Source of the DNA: Epiperipatus broadwayi
Taxonomy: Eukaryota; Onychophora; Udeonychophora; Euonychophora; Peripatidae
Length of the DNA: 64,000 nucleotides
Direction of reading: 5' to 3'
NCBI GenBank assembly: GCA_028023455.1
Contig: JAQFVV010000283.1
Location: 744,001 to 808,000 of the forward strand
The translations under genes were made by a program, and so were the position numbers. Under the pieces are notes generated by a model. The model was not told where the DNA came from and made no database searches. It saw only the letters and a list, made by a program, of their open reading frames with translations. Shown here in pieces: positions 11,701 through 23,779 of the stretch (its first letter is position 1; the number at the start of each line of letters is the position of its first letter).

Positions 11701-12455
11701 CTGAGAGTACTGCACCTAGATCTTAGAATCTATTGCAACCCTCCAGCATCCACCTTTTATCTCCACTTAACTACAAAACTGTGAGTCTTAAACTGAAAAC
11801 ACCTTAATATTTTCAATCCAAGTTCATCAGCTTATATAGTCTTATAGGTCTGAACTCAGTTCAATACCTATACATTTTGTTGTCTTTGGTTCTTTAATAA
11901 CCGTAGCCAGCAGTATCTTATTAGGCAAGATTGGTTTTAAGCCAATAAACATCACATGATCACCATTTCTTATGCTTTCTTATAACTTATTAAAACAGGC
12001 AAAACTCGCTATACATATTGCTACACACTGCAACCTAGAGTAATCAATAGATGCCAGAAGGCTTGTGCATAAAATCCTTGTTTACTCATCTAATATCCCC
12101 AGACTCCATTGACTACTCTAGCTTGCAGTATGTGGCAAAACGTATAGTGAGTTTTGCCTGTTTTAATAACAGTTATAAGCAAACATAAGAAATGGTGATT
12201 ATGTGATGTTTATTGACTTAAAACCAATCCTTCCTAATAGCATAGTGGTGGCTATGGTTATTAAAGAACCAAAGATACCAAAATGTATAGGTACTGAACT
12301 GAGTTCAGACCTATATGATTATATAAGTTGATGAGCTTGGATTGAAAATATGAAGGTGTTTTCAGTTTAAGACTCAGTTTTGTAGTTAAGTAGAGATAAA
12401 AGGTGGCTGCTGGAGGGTTGCATTAGATCCTAAGATCTAGGTGCAGTGCTCCCAG

Positions 12456-12514
12456 ATCCAAGGCTCCTCACTGATGAAGGCCACAAGCCAGAAACTAGTC
12501 TGGGGATATTGAAT
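12456..12514 (+). ncRNA. Hammerhead ribozyme, family A
   Basis: Stem I distal ATCCAA (12456-12461) pairs with TTGAAT (12509-12514) with one mismatch. The internal loop is GGCT against ATA. Stem I proximal CCTCA pairs with TGGGG. Core CTGATGA is at 12471-12477, stem II GGC-CACAA-GCC at 12479-12489, and GAA at 12491-12493. A minimal stem III (ACTAGT) leads to a GTC cleavage site after C12500. All classical core bases are present. One oddity is an A-A apposition at 10.1-11.1 where G-C is usual. This is the best family A copy. Confidence 0.7.
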
Positions 12515-12676
12515 GAGTAGGCACTAGATGGGGATTTTATGCACAAGCCTTCTGGCATCCATTGATTACTCTAGCTTGCAGTGTATGGCAATACGTATAG
12601 TGAGTTTTGCCTGCTTTAATAGCAGTTATAAGCAAGCATAAGAAATGATGATCATGTGATGTTTATAATGCTTTTA

Positions 12677-12790
12677 CATAGAGGCAAAACACTCCATACA
12701 GTAGTGCAACTCTGTGCAATGGATGAAGAAGGTTTGTGCATAAAGACTGGTGATCATGTGATGTTTAGTGGTATAATGTATATTCTGGAA
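12677..12790 (+). mobile_element. Short family A relic
   Basis: Fragments such as aggtttgtgcataaa and gatcatgtgatgttta belong to the family A body. No ribozyme region remains. Confidence 0.45.
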
Positions 12791-13301
12791 TTTGCACTAA
12801 AGAACTCTCTATCTCTTTATAAACTTATATCTGTGTTTCATTTTTAACCATTGTTGATTTTTTGTAGGATGAACTTATTTATAAGCTTTACATCTGTATA
12901 TTATTTTTAACCAGATTCTCTATGCAATGAAGTTTACTTCAGTATTTTTGAATCATAGTTTCGTTTTTACACATCACCCAGTTAGCTTTCTTAGTCTCAT
13001 CTTTCCCTCTGGTATGTGATTCTTCCTAGATCCTTTAATTTTCTTTTTGTTTTTTTAAATTTACATTTTACATTTTTAGGTAACTATCTAACAGCATATC
13101 CAAACCCAGGCTTTTACTTCTCATTCATATATTTTTGAACATTCTTTATTATCCTAACATAATTTTTGCATATATTTACTGTGGTGCATGAAGTCTTTAT
13201 TTTGCTCCTTTATTTAGTGTTTACTTCACAGTTCTTAAATTATTGGTAGAACATTCTTAAGTACTAAAGGTTTGTGATGATAGTGTTTTAGTTGTATTTA
13301 T
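12791..13301. other. AT-rich sequence, nothing recognised
   Basis: No feature was seen. Confidence 0.35.
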
Positions 13302-13758
13302 ATTCATCTAGTTTTGAGTAGTGAATGTCTTTAGAACAATTTAACTTTATTTAAATATTCCAAATACATTCAACTGTTATCAAAACATGTCAAGAGGTAT
13401 TATTGCCCCCTCTTCTTCAGGCGTTGCTGGCCAGATCAATGACAGTCCTAGCATGGTAATCAAACCTGTACTCTTAAATTCTTGAATTTTAAGGTAACTG
13501 TCTTTGGCAGGATAGTTCAGTTGGTTAGAGCATTACCTTAAAATTTAATATTCAAGAATCTAAGGGTCCAAGTTTGGTTCCCATGCCAGTACTATCACTT
13601 GTCTGTCCAGCAATACCTGAAGAAGAGAGGAGAATAATACTTCTCAAAACTTTGTGCATATACTAACCTGTGTGCTATTACTAACATTGAATATATTTGA
13701 AATATTTAAATAAAGTTAAATTTTTCTAAAGACATTCAATACTTATACTAGATGATGG
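13302..13758. mobile_element. Family D palindromic tRNA-derived element, copy 1
   Basis: The arms run from tcatctag at the left to ctagatga at the right, with strong complementarity (tttaactttatttaaatatt against its complement near 13705-13722). The centre, about 13500-13520, sits at a tRNA-like segment present in both orientations. A related palindrome lies at about 46400-46870 with the same outer phrase (ctgtgtgctatta-taacatt). The structure looks like a tRNA-derived SINE copied head-to-head. Confidence 0.65.
13505..13588 (+). ncRNA. tRNA-like head of family D SINE
   Basis: The ends TGGCAGG and CATGCCA form an acceptor-like stem with one mismatch. The D arm and A box, TAGTTCAGTTGGTTAGAGC, are almost canonical. 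The anticodon region is AU-rich and overlong, and the B box (agtttggttcc) is degenerate. It therefore looks like a tRNA-derived SINE head and not a working tRNA gene. Confidence 0.6.
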
Positions 13759-13939
13759 AAATAATCCAATATATAAATACATACTAAAGTCCATTCCTTA
13801 TACATTCTTTTAGATTAATACAAATCATATTTAAAATAGATCATTTATTTGTTGAATTGAAAGATGTTTAAAATTGTAATTATGTAGGATGAAACAGTAA
13901 TACACAAAAGTAATAGTTATAAATTTTTATTTTCTTAGG
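13759..13939. other. AT-rich spacer
   Basis: Nothing was recognised. Confidence 0.35.
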
Positions 13940-14615
13940 TATTGAAACTTCATACAGTTGTGCCACTCAGTGCAAGTCTTAGTAATCAATGGATGCAAGA
14001 AATTTGTGCATAAAATCCCAGTCTAGCACCTACTCATGCAATATTCCTAAAATAATTTCTAGCTTATGATTTTCATTAATGAGCATTGGATCTGAGAGCT
14101 CCACACTTAGATCTTAGGATCTAATGTAATTCTAATAGCCATCCATTACTTGAGTCCTAAATGAAAACATAATGTTTTCAATGTTTTTGTTTTTTTTTTA
14201 AACCACAATCACCATCCTATTGGCAGGAATAATGTAAACTTCTAAATCATCACATGATAACCATTTCCTAAGTTTCCAGAAACTGTTTAAACAGTAGAAA
14301 ATTCTCCATAGTGCTATCCAATACCATCCTTAGTAATTAATAGATGAGAGAAGGTTTGTCATAAATTCCTGTCTGATGTCTACTCATTCAATATCTCCAG
14401 ACTAGTTTCCAGCTTGTGGCTTTCATCAATGAGGAGCCTTATATCTAAGAGCACTGCACTTACATCTTACTTTGAGGATATTGGATAAGTAAGCAGTAGT
14501 TGGGGATTTTGTGCACAAACCTTTTTGCATCCATTGATTATTAAGGCTTGCACTGGGTGGCACTACTGTATAGAGAGTCTGCTACTGTTTTAACAGTTTA
14601 ATGCAAGTATAGACA
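13940..14615. mobile_element. Family A ribozyme element, old tandem plus inverted copy
   Basis: Minus-sense units start near 13940 and 14270; agtaatcaat at 13981 recurs as agtaattaa at 14332, a period near 351. They are followed by a plus-sense partial unit (about 14460-14610). Hammerhead regions are at about 14036-14092 (core lost) and 14386-14444. The layout repeats that of 11525-12676 but is older and internally deleted. Confidence 0.6.
14386..14444 (-). ncRNA. Hammerhead relic, family A
   Basis: Read on the minus strand, stem II is AGC-CACAA-GCT and GAAACTAGTC is intact, but C3 of the core has become T (TTGATGA). Activity is unlikely. The AGC/GCT helix replaces GGC/GCC in the 12456 copy, a compensatory pair change. 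Confidence 0.55.
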
Positions 14616-14829
14616 ATTTCATCGTGGAACTTTTTTTAAAATTCTGAAATATTCCATGAAGACAATAAAGTCATTTGCAAAATCTAATATCTTAAATAAT
14701 CCATCTTGCTGTCATTTTAAACCATCTTTAGAACATTTATTATTGCAACCCTGGATATGTTTAACTTGAATAGTAATTTTCAGCAGTAAATAACTATCAA
14801 GCCATCATAACAATGCATTTGTGCTCTAT

Positions 14830-14965
14830 GTGGTTTAACACAGTGATGGAATGGCAGAATCTGGAGTCCAAAGTCCCTGATTCACTTCTTTGGTCTGTCA
14901 CTTCCAAGGCTCAAATATCTTATGATATTGATTAATAAACCCATTTGATTATTTTGTTTTATAAT
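14830..14965 (+). mobile_element. SINE family C copy
   Basis: The head acacagtgatggaatggcag resembles the tagtgcagtggtag A box of the better copy at 22555. The tail has the shared aataaaccc-atttgattatttt end. It is diverged. Confidence 0.5.
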
Positions 14966-16299
14966 ACAAAATGTTCTTTGGTAATAAAAAAATTCAAACT
15001 TAATGAGTCTCAATATTAGTCTACATTCACACAACCACTTTTCCTATATTTGATCTGGATTACACTTTTCTTTCAAAATATAACCACATTTCCTCATCAT
15101 GTTCACACGTACATATAAGTGTATATGATTATTAATAGATATTTATAAAGGAAACACAAATATTCATAATATCACTCATTTCTTTAACTTATGGAGTATG
15201 GTATAAATATGGACAGCCCTCTACTAGTGTCATCTGTAGTCAGCTGAGGAAGGTGATTTAAATACTTTACCATATGGTAATCATTGATTATTCAAGCTTA
15301 AGCAGAGAGAAAAAGCAAAAATGGAATAAGGATTTAGATTGTAAATGTGGATATGGAAAGAAGAGTATGAGACCATTTATTTTTGGAGGATCATGATAAA
15401 TGATATGGAGAGTAGAAGAAAAAATTTAGATTTTATAAAGCAAATATGTAATATAAAGATCAGAAAGTGAAATTAACAAACCAGCTTTTTTTTAATGAGA
15501 TAAGCTGGGAAAGGTGTGCATCAGAGCTAGAAAAATAATTAAGAAAAAGGGAATAAAAAGTAAATGGGTTAATTGAATGTTTAACTTGACTAACAGAGTT
15601 TCACTACATATGACCTGTGCACTATAACTTTTATTTTAGAAGAAGCTAAATTATATCACATTATCGTTTTTACATTTAATTTATTTAACAGGTTTTTATA
15701 CGATTTTTTTATCACATATAAATTAAATCAATTGCACACACAATCTAGCCTATAGAAAAAAATTTTTTTTACTCAACCTTGGAGAATTCTAGGAACCATT
15801 TATGAAAAGAAATCAATAGAGTTCATATAACAATGGAGACCATTAGCGGGAGTATTAAAAAATTTAATAATAAATGCATTAAAATGTACTGAAAAATATT
15901 ATTGCTATAATGGAAAAGCAAATATTATATAAACGATAACTATGTGTGTCCCGAACTTATAACTTCACTCTATCACGCTTTGGAGAATTAATTATGCATG
16001 AATTTAATAATGCTGGCAATAAAATGTAGACTATATATATGTGTGTGATTTTAAAAATTGTACGTGATTAGGAAAAATCATAACTAATTGCTAGATTAAT
16101 TAAATTGAATTTATAAACTATAGGCTGCAGAAAGGAGTTTGCTGTTTATCGAAAGGAGACCATTTGATTCTTCTTTGAGGCCTTAAAGCAATTGAGCCAG
16201 ACAAATTTCCAATATTCATTTCATACGAATTTATCATTGCAGCTTATATTCCTATATGATTATTCATATAGTGCATGAATATGGATGGGCTGCTTAGTA
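14966..16299. other. AT-rich sequence, nothing recognised
   Basis: No exon, RNA gene or clear repeat. The A-rich stretch at 15300-15600 has many stops in all frames. Confidence 0.35.
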
Positions 16300-16400
16300 A
16301 CATGCATCAACCAGTGCAGTGAGTAGAATGGTTTTTTACTTCTGAGTTTAGGATCAAGAAACACCATGGCCTGTCTTCTCACTTGCCTGATAGCACTTAA
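16300..16400 (+). mobile_element. SINE family C copy (head only)
   Basis: The phrase gtgcagtgagtagaatgg, a degenerate B-box area and a ctgtcttctcacttgcctga body align with other family C copies. The 3' tail is lost. Confidence 0.45.
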
Positions 16401-16479
16401 CTAAAATATTAGTAAATGTTTTTTGAAGACAGAATAAGTGTGTGTGTGAATGGGTTTTTTTAATAGATATTTACAATCA

Positions 16480-19110
16480 TGACAAACAAAAATAAATCAT
16501 GGTTCTTATTCCAAGGAAAAGTCACCAATCAAGTCAGCAGTTGGCAGGTGAAGACAGGGTGCTAAGAATTTTCTGAATGTGAATGCAAGCATCCAATTGA
16601 TGACAACATGATATTTAGGTGTTTACAACTGTAAGGACTGTTTTGTATTAAATGACACATCATTGGACTTTGTGAACTTAGAATAAAAGGTGAAGAGACA
16701 ATTGATTTAAAAAATGGACATGTTATGTATTACAAAGGTACAAATATTGAAAGCACAAGTGGAGTAGGATTCATTATAAATAAAAAGTGGGAGAATAACA
16801 TTGTGGTGATTGATGGTATATTAGATCGAGTGGCAAGATTAATTATTCAACATAATGGAGAATGTAATTGAGATTTTTGCCCTAACAAGTTGTCATTATG
16901 ATGAAGAAATATATGATTTTTATATAGATGTACAAAAGTCTTTTCATCAGACCAAATAATATTTTAAAATTATCATGAGAGACTACTGCTAGAATTGGAA
17001 AATGATTGAAATATGAAATGTGGATAAATTTGGTGCTGGTGATATAAATGAGAAAGGACACAGATTTGGGGAGTTTGCATAAAAAGAAAAACTTTACATT
17101 AAGAATTCTTTTTTTGACAAAAATGCTAAGTTGAAATGGACATGGAAGCACCCAAATGAAGATATAGCAGAATTGGTTTATACCTTGACTAACAGAAAAT
17201 TTATATCTCAAGATTGTAACATTTCTTAATAAATTCACAGAAAATATACATTTCAAAATGATAACATGTCTTAATAAATTCAATATAGGAAATGATCATC
17301 ATTTGAGAGACAAAAATTATTAAGAAAAGTAGTATTTACAATTGATATTTCTATCCTTCAGAAACAGTCCAATGAATTTCACTTGGAACTTTCAAATCAT
17401 TTAAAAATAGCAACAGATTGTGAATATTGATCAGATTTGAATGAAATTAATAGGAAGATAACTGTTGCAGTGTTAAGAACTGCAACAAAGATAACTGCTA
17501 TGAAAAGGCATTGACTGGCTTGTAAATCTCTACTGAAAAGACGATTTTTGAAGAAAAGAAGGAATTTTGAAAATGTATCAAAATAATCCATTAAGAAGAA
17601 ATGAATGTCTAGAATTTTGTAAAACGATATGAAAAAGAGCTAATAACTATAAGAAAATATAATTGTGAATTAGCAAGAGAAATTATAGAAGAGAATACCA
17701 AAAGTGTAAAACATCTTGATATTGGCATCAACCTTATTTCTGCATTAAGATGAAAAGAAGGAATTATTTCTAAAGTGTTGACATCATGAATTATGTGGAA
17801 GAATTCTATAGAGAATTATATAGCAATAAAGAACAAGAATAAGTATCGTCTGCAATTACTACATGTTCTGAATTGTCCAGGATTTTAAATGAAGAAGTGA
17901 GACGTGCATAAAAATCTATGAAGAAGGGGAAGCTTCAGTTATTGATGTAATTAACTGATGTCTTAAAGGAAAGAAATTAAGAAATAGAAAAATTGTTGGA
18001 AAAGTTATATACCATATCCCTAAATGATGAAGCTGTACCAGTCGATTGGGAGAATGCAGACATAATATTCATCTTTGAAACAAGAAGATATTAGAAATTA
18101 CAAGCCTATCAGTCTTTTATCAGTTCTATACAAAATTTTTACCAAAATAATTACAACTCGTCTACAGCAAATTTGAATTTTAACAGAAATAAAAACCAAT
18201 ATGGATTTAAAAACAGGTTTAGCATGGTAGATCACATCTGCATGTTGTGAGAAGTTATAGAACGAGCCAAGGAATATGAGTTGCCATTATGCTTTGGATT
18301 GCCATTATGCTTTGGATTTTAAGATTATGAAAAGGTATTTGACTTCATATGCATATCTTCAGTAATTAAAGCACTGGATCATCAAGATATAGACCTAGGA
18401 TATTAGTATATTCTGAAGAATATGCATCAAAATGTAACAGTAATGATTAGATTATATAATGATAATAGGAAGATTAATTTTGAGAAGACGGTATGACAGG
18501 GTGACTATATCTAAACTTTTTTTCACAAGAAGTATTTTATGGATTAAAATTAGAAGTTAAGGAATAAAAGTAACTGTAGATTTTTTTTATAAGTCATCTA
18601 GATTTTATAAATAATGTAATTGTTTTTGCAAATTACACTTTGGAACTTCAGGAAATGTTACAGAAGTTATCAGGTGAAAGTAAGAATGTAGGACTAAATG
18701 GTAAATGCTAAAGAGACTGAAGTAATGCACAATGGATTCTCTCAAAAAATAAAAATAAACTTTGATATTGATATATTAGAATTTAATATTAGAATTTAAT
18801 AACTACAAATAATGGTTAGATTATTAATATAGATGGAAACATAATAGGTAAAATTAATCATAGAATTAAACTTGTTTTGGGTGTCTTTAGTAGAAATAAC
18901 TTAATATTAAAAAGAATATGCCTATATGCTTGAAAAGAACAGCTTTAAATAAATGTATTTTATCAACTCTTACTTAAGTATCTGAGACATGGATATTTAA
19001 CAGGAGAGCAATGCAAGGACTTCAGACCACTCAGTAAAGTATGGAAAAATATTTGTTAGGGACAGCAAGAAGGGATTGAAAGAGTCAGAGAAATAAATCT
19101 CCAAGAACTG
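16480..19110 (+). pseudogene. RTE-type LINE, nearly full-length, decayed
   Basis: This is a non-LTR retrotransposon broken by many stops and frameshifts. Translated pieces in order follow the RTE layout. An apurinic-like endonuclease region (about 16750-17200) contains GxGFIINKKWENNI, FALTSCHYDE and WTWKHPNED. A linker containing LRRNECLEFCK follows near 17590. The reverse transcriptase (about 17990-18760) shows DWENADII, LYKIFTKIITTRLQ, NQYGFK and EKVFDF. A C-terminal region (about 18800-19100) matches the frame at 23968-24453. The catalytic FADD box is not intact. No TSD was found. It cannot encode protein now. Confidence 0.8.
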
Positions 19111-20813
19111 CTATATTCATGCGATGTCCTCTAATGTTAGTTTCATTTAGACTGCTGAAAAATGTATCCATTTCCATCTGTTGCTTGCATAAATTGTTGG
19201 CTATAAAAGTGAATTTCAAATCTGATATGTTATTGCTTCTTTGATTGAATAATCCTAATTTTTAATTTGCAAGGCTAAGTTAATATTTATTCATTTGAGA
19301 AATATGTAGCATTCATACTGATAAACTCTGAGCATTCATTAATTAAGGCAACCCTCCCTAGTATAAAGGCATTCATATTTATAGAAGGTGATAATTAGAA
19401 AACAAATTTAAAATCATCTGCAGTATTATGGCAGCTTCATTAATTTGTATTGGCTTAAATTTTAATTTATAAAGCAGCATTAATTTCTATATTTTTTTCA
19501 ATATTTTGTAAATAAATTATCAAATCCTTAATGGTAGAATATTACATCACTGAAAAATCTGTGTAACTCTGAAAGTGATAAATTTCTGAGTACTGGCTTT
19601 ATTAATGCAATACCCCTTAGTATCAAAGTGAATCACGTTTATCTTTTTGGGATAAATGTAGATTATCTTTGATATTCAAGGATATTGCATTAATATGCTA
19701 ATGTGTGGAGAGGTTTATTCTGAGTATTATTTTTCTCAGTGCTATATAACACTCTAATATTCTGTTATGTATATGTTGTCACTCTGCACCTTTTTATCAC
19801 CGAGGGTGCCACTGTTGACCTAGAAAATTTGATTTATGGTGATCAAAAAGTTAATGATGATGAATATAAATGCTACTAGATAGACCCAGAGAGAGAAAGA
19901 GATCTTAAATATTGTTCAGACAGTTGAGGGATATGACACAGAAACAAACGTCAGCCAAAAACAAATATAATTATTAATAATTTTTAAGTTTTATTAAAAT
20001 CAAAAAATATTTGTCAAACAAAATATAAAAATTTGACCTAAATTCTTCTCTTATTTGTCTGAGAATGCACGAGAATATTGTTGAATTAGAAAAGAAAAAG
20101 AAAAACAGATTGCGTTTGAAATGTGTTAATGAATAATTTTTCTACATGAGCGGGAGGCGGGGAGGCACTATTACATTAGTAAAAATATACAGGAAGGAAA
20201 ATAAACTTAGAAAATTAGAACAATTAGATTTTTTTTCTTTTAAAATAAGTTGAATTTTTTTTTTTCTAAAGTTGATTGATTTATGATAGGCATTAAGCCT
20301 TTTGTTATTCTGTAATACAGTAATAAGTCTTTATGTTCAATTAAATAATTTATAATTAAACATTGTTTTTTAATTAGAATAATTTCACATAAGTAATAAA
20401 CATAAATGTACAGTACTGTAATAAAAAATTTTAAAAAAAATGCACTTCAGTATGGATTTTTTTTTCATTATGATGAAAACTTCTGCAGAAGAATATAAAA
20501 ACTTTTAAATTCAAATTTAGTTTCACTTTCTCTTTCTTTTTGCTGTACTGTACTTTTTAAACAGTGAAAATATGCTTTTTTTTTCCTAGTGATATAAAAC
20601 TTTTCTTTTAGAACCGTATTTAGTCATCATTGCCATCAAAAAAGTCAAGAAAATCTTTGAGCTTGGAAACCAATATGGATATTTTACGTTGACTGGAACC
20701 CACCAATTTTTTCCCATAGACCCCCATTATAAATACGTATTTTGTAAACTATATTCTTGCTTAACGATGAGTTTTGGAGGACCAATTGCCATCGCTAAGT
20801 GGGGTAAAGGTGT
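19111..20813. other. AT-rich sequence, nothing recognised
   Basis: There are several poly(T) and poly(A) runs. The block at 20600-20760 is somewhat GC-richer but has stops in all frames and no splice-bounded exon that I trust. Confidence 0.35.
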
Positions 20814-21470
20814 ATTACATGACTTAATTTAATAAGCTTGTATTACAGATGTTATGTAATGAACATGCCAATAACTCTTAAGACACTTTTCAGAACATCC
20901 CTATCCCCAGACCAGTTTCTAGCTCTGGGTTTTATTAGTAAGGTGCTATGATATTCAAGCATTAGATTTAAAGTACCAGCCCTTTATCTAATGTTTCGCT
21001 ATTAAGTAGAAAATCTGAAATTTTCAGACATCCATACGTCAAATCCAGCTATCTAACTTAAATAGCCATATGGGACTGAACTAAGTTCAGATATACCATA
21101 TATTAATAACTTTAGCATTATAAAATCGCCAATGTCTTAAGAGCAATAACAATAATTGCAAAGAAATCAAGTCATATATTACATGACTTAATTTAATATG
21201 CCTGTATTACAAATGCTATATAATGAGCATGTTAATAGTTCTTAACAAGCTTTTCAGAACATCCCTATTCTCAGATCGGTTTCTAGCTTTGGGTTTCATC
21301 AATGAGGTGTTAAGATATTCAAGAATTGAATTGGTATTTTAAATCTAATGCTTGAATATCCTAGCACCTCACTGATAAAATCCAGAGTTAGAAACTAGGC
21401 TGGGGATAGGGATGTTCTGAAAAGCTTGTTAAGAGCTATTGGCATGCCATGTATATATTATTTTAAATAA
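20814..21470. mobile_element. Family A' ribozyme-relic repeat: tandem plus palindrome
   Basis: The phrase attacatgacttaattt at 20814 recurs at 21178, a direct period of 364. The second unit is then inverted around 21335, with arms about 21235-21325 and 21345-21440. Each unit has a decayed hammerhead region near 20897-20950 (minus), 21264-21320 (minus) and 21362-21418 (plus), with cores CTAATAA, TTGATGA and CTGATAA, all defective. It is a diverged relative of family A, sharing the same stem I and GAAACT block. Confidence 0.6.
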
Positions 21471-22554
21471 AATAATATTTTAATAGTATTAGAAAATTGG
21501 TACAGAATCTTTATAAAGAAAGAGAAAATATTTACATGTAATTTATGTTCTGAACTAATTTCCCTTTATATTTTCTATGAGGAAAGTGTCTTTATCCCCT
21601 GTCTTTAGTATTCAAATTTAGATGTAGCACTTTATTACAGGACTACCTTTTTCTTTTTTTGAAACACATACATGATTTTGAAAATTATCAATCAATATAT
21701 ACTTTATTTCTCATTTATAAATTAGGTTTATAATTTCTTATTTATTAAAAGCACAAATCTTGAGCATCAACTTTTTTTTTTGTATGAACAATTTTTTAAC
21801 TGTTGCTATCATGACATAACATATAATTTCATCTTATTTTTCAGAATTCCAAAATCTGAGAAGCAGCCCCCCCCCCCCCAGTTTTTTATAATATGAAATT
21901 AAAATGTTTAAAATATCTTACATAATTTATTTCTTTTGTCTAAGAACAGTCTTTTTTACCCTATTCTATTGCCATCTACTATAAGCTTTAGTAAACAGAT
22001 AGGTTTCGAACTTTTTTACTCTTTTATACTATTCGAGCTAATATCCTGAAATTTTTAAAAACCCTAAGGATTTGAAACCAAACCAATTCCCTGCATAATT
22101 ATACAAATCTGATGTCACATCCCTTTTATACTTTGTTAGACAGGTTAATCCTAAATATAATATCACGATTTTCTCATATGCTTTCAAGAGTCATCTGTTG
22201 TAAGCTTGGAGAATGAATAAACATCAGATGGTATAGTGTGGTAGAACCCCCAGAGTAAGCTTATTCACGTGGTATTGTTGTTACTGTTTTATTTAGTGTA
22301 TAATAAGTTGTTGAGGATTGATCAAAGGGTTTTTTGTTCACTCGATTAAATATTTTGTTTGTGTGGTGTGTTTGTTCCATTAGTTAAGAGGCAATCAAAA
22401 AGCTTTAATAACACAATCAGCCATTTTCGAATCTGGTTTAAAAGAATAAATAGAAATTTGATTACTTGTACTCTGTTTGATCAATCTATGTTACTGGTTT
22501 CACATGAAAAAATATGCTTTAAGATTTATATCTGATTATAAATAATAAATTATT
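21471..22554. other. AT-rich sequence with old repeat relics
   Basis: Phrases such as ttgccatctactataagctt (near 21970) recur near 29110 and 37820, so a very old interspersed repeat is present. A C11 run is at about 21869. Confidence 0.35.
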
Positions 22555-22690
22555 GATTTTGATTTAGTGCAGTGGTAGAAGGCATATACTGGAGCATAAG
22601 GTCCCGGAATCACCACCCACCTCTCATTTCTGACAGTCAGACTTTTTATGAACTCCCAAACAATTAAATCATTCGATTATAAATTAAATA
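22555..22690 (+). mobile_element. SINE family C copy (best copy)
   Basis: A tRNA-like head has an A box close to consensus (tagtgcagtggtag). A degenerate B box, ggtcccggaatcacc, lies about 35 bases on. A body follows (ctgacagtcagactttttatgaactccc) and an AT-rich tail (attaaatcattcgattataaatta). Eight other copies in this window share head, body or tail. Confidence 0.65.
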
Positions 22691-22734
22691 CTATCGTAAA
22701 GTCCTTTTTCCGCATTATAAAAAGTAGAATTTAA

Positions 22735-22810
22735 ATATTATTTCATAGTAAGAGGTGGCGAGCTGCGTCAAAACTTCCACTACTGGCAAACACGGGTCTT
22801 TCATTTGATC
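22735..22810 (+). mobile_element. Fragment resembling a cephalopod SINE head
   Basis: The phrase aggtggcgagctgcgtcaaa resembles, from memory, the start of an abundant octopus/squid tRNA-derived SINE. The match is short and diverged; it is used only as weak taxonomic evidence. Confidence 0.3.
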
Positions 22811-23374
22811 ATCAACTCACCCTCAAAAAAAAAATCTAACATATATCGGGTAAAGTAAAGCGACAACTATAAAGTGTAAAACATTACTGTATTTAAATTT
22901 ATTTTCATAAAAATATTCAAACTGAATTCTTTTCAAAATATTTTCTTTTAATATGTAAATGAGTAGAGAAAATATTCACCACCACTAATGTAAACTCATA
23001 ATTCAATTTCCGTAATTCTTTTAAATCTCTGCAAAATAAACAGTAGGACCGCACCTAGTCTAATGTGTATTATTTAAACCCATTAACAATAAAAGTACGA
23101 TAGTTTTATCAAATTAAATCTAAAGAAGACAAATTAAGATATTGAATTAATAACAATTAAAATTTATAAAATGATATAAAAGTTTTATTCTGCCATTTTT
23201 ATAAATATATATATATATATAGGTTAGGTCTACGATGTGGATTTCAAATCCGATTGACACTTGAAACTTTTATTTGGATATCTTAGAGCTTGTCTATCAT
23301 GCACAGGATCTTTTTGGTAGTTGGTTTGGGATCGATCTACCTAGATTTTGGTAATTAGATATATAACTGCATGC
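22811..23374. other. AT-rich sequence, nothing recognised
   Basis: A TA run lies near 23205-23222. No gene was seen. Confidence 0.35.
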
Positions 23375-23525
23375 CTTTGTGCAGTAATAGAATAATGGAA
23401 TGTGGATCTCAAGGCTTGTGGATTGCGGCTTCATCGCTGTCAGTTCTGTTTCTTGGACTTCTTATGCACTCCTGAACAATAAACTACTTGATTATCTATT
23501 TATTTTCCGGATTATAAAATTCCTT
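23375..23525 (+). mobile_element. SINE family C copy
   Basis: The head gtgcagtaatagaataatgg, a body with ttcttggacttcttatgcactcctga, and the tail aactacttgattatctattt align with the copy at 22555. Confidence 0.55.
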
Positions 23526-23779
23526 GGATAAGTTGGATTAGTTATATAAATACTGTTCATAGTCCATAAAAAGAAAAAAGCAAATTTTCCATCTTGGTAA
23601 AAAAAATTCCAGATTAAATGGGTTTGTAGAGAAAAGAATTAATATGTATACATGCATATAAGAAATATAAAGTTACTTTAAAAAATAAAAATTAAAAACA
23701 GTTGTGTATATATATGCTATGAGTATATCACATTTTATACCATTCAAAATCATCAACCATTATCATTTCATTGCAGGAT
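23526..23779. other. AT-rich spacer
   Basis: Nothing was recognised. The frame beginning at 23704 on the + strand is antisense to the RTE relic. Confidence 0.35.

Larger units (their letters stand above)
11525..12676. mobile_element. Family A ribozyme element: tandem units in head-to-head array with TSD
   Basis: The left half holds minus-sense units in direct tandem: attaaaacaggc starts at 11537 and again at 11989, a period of 452. The right half holds plus-sense units: tagtgagttttgcctg starts at 12145 and 12598, a period of 453. The halves meet near 12108, where the left copy breaks inside its ribozyme. The direct repeat tataatgctttta at 11525-11537 and 12664-12676 flanks the block, so it is one retroposed insertion. 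Each half keeps one hammerhead region. Tandem monomers of about 450 nt with one ribozyme each fit a retrozyme. Confidence 0.75.

Noticed and set aside
16882-17283. 133-codon minus-strand frame
   Set aside because: It is antisense to the endonuclease region of the RTE relic.
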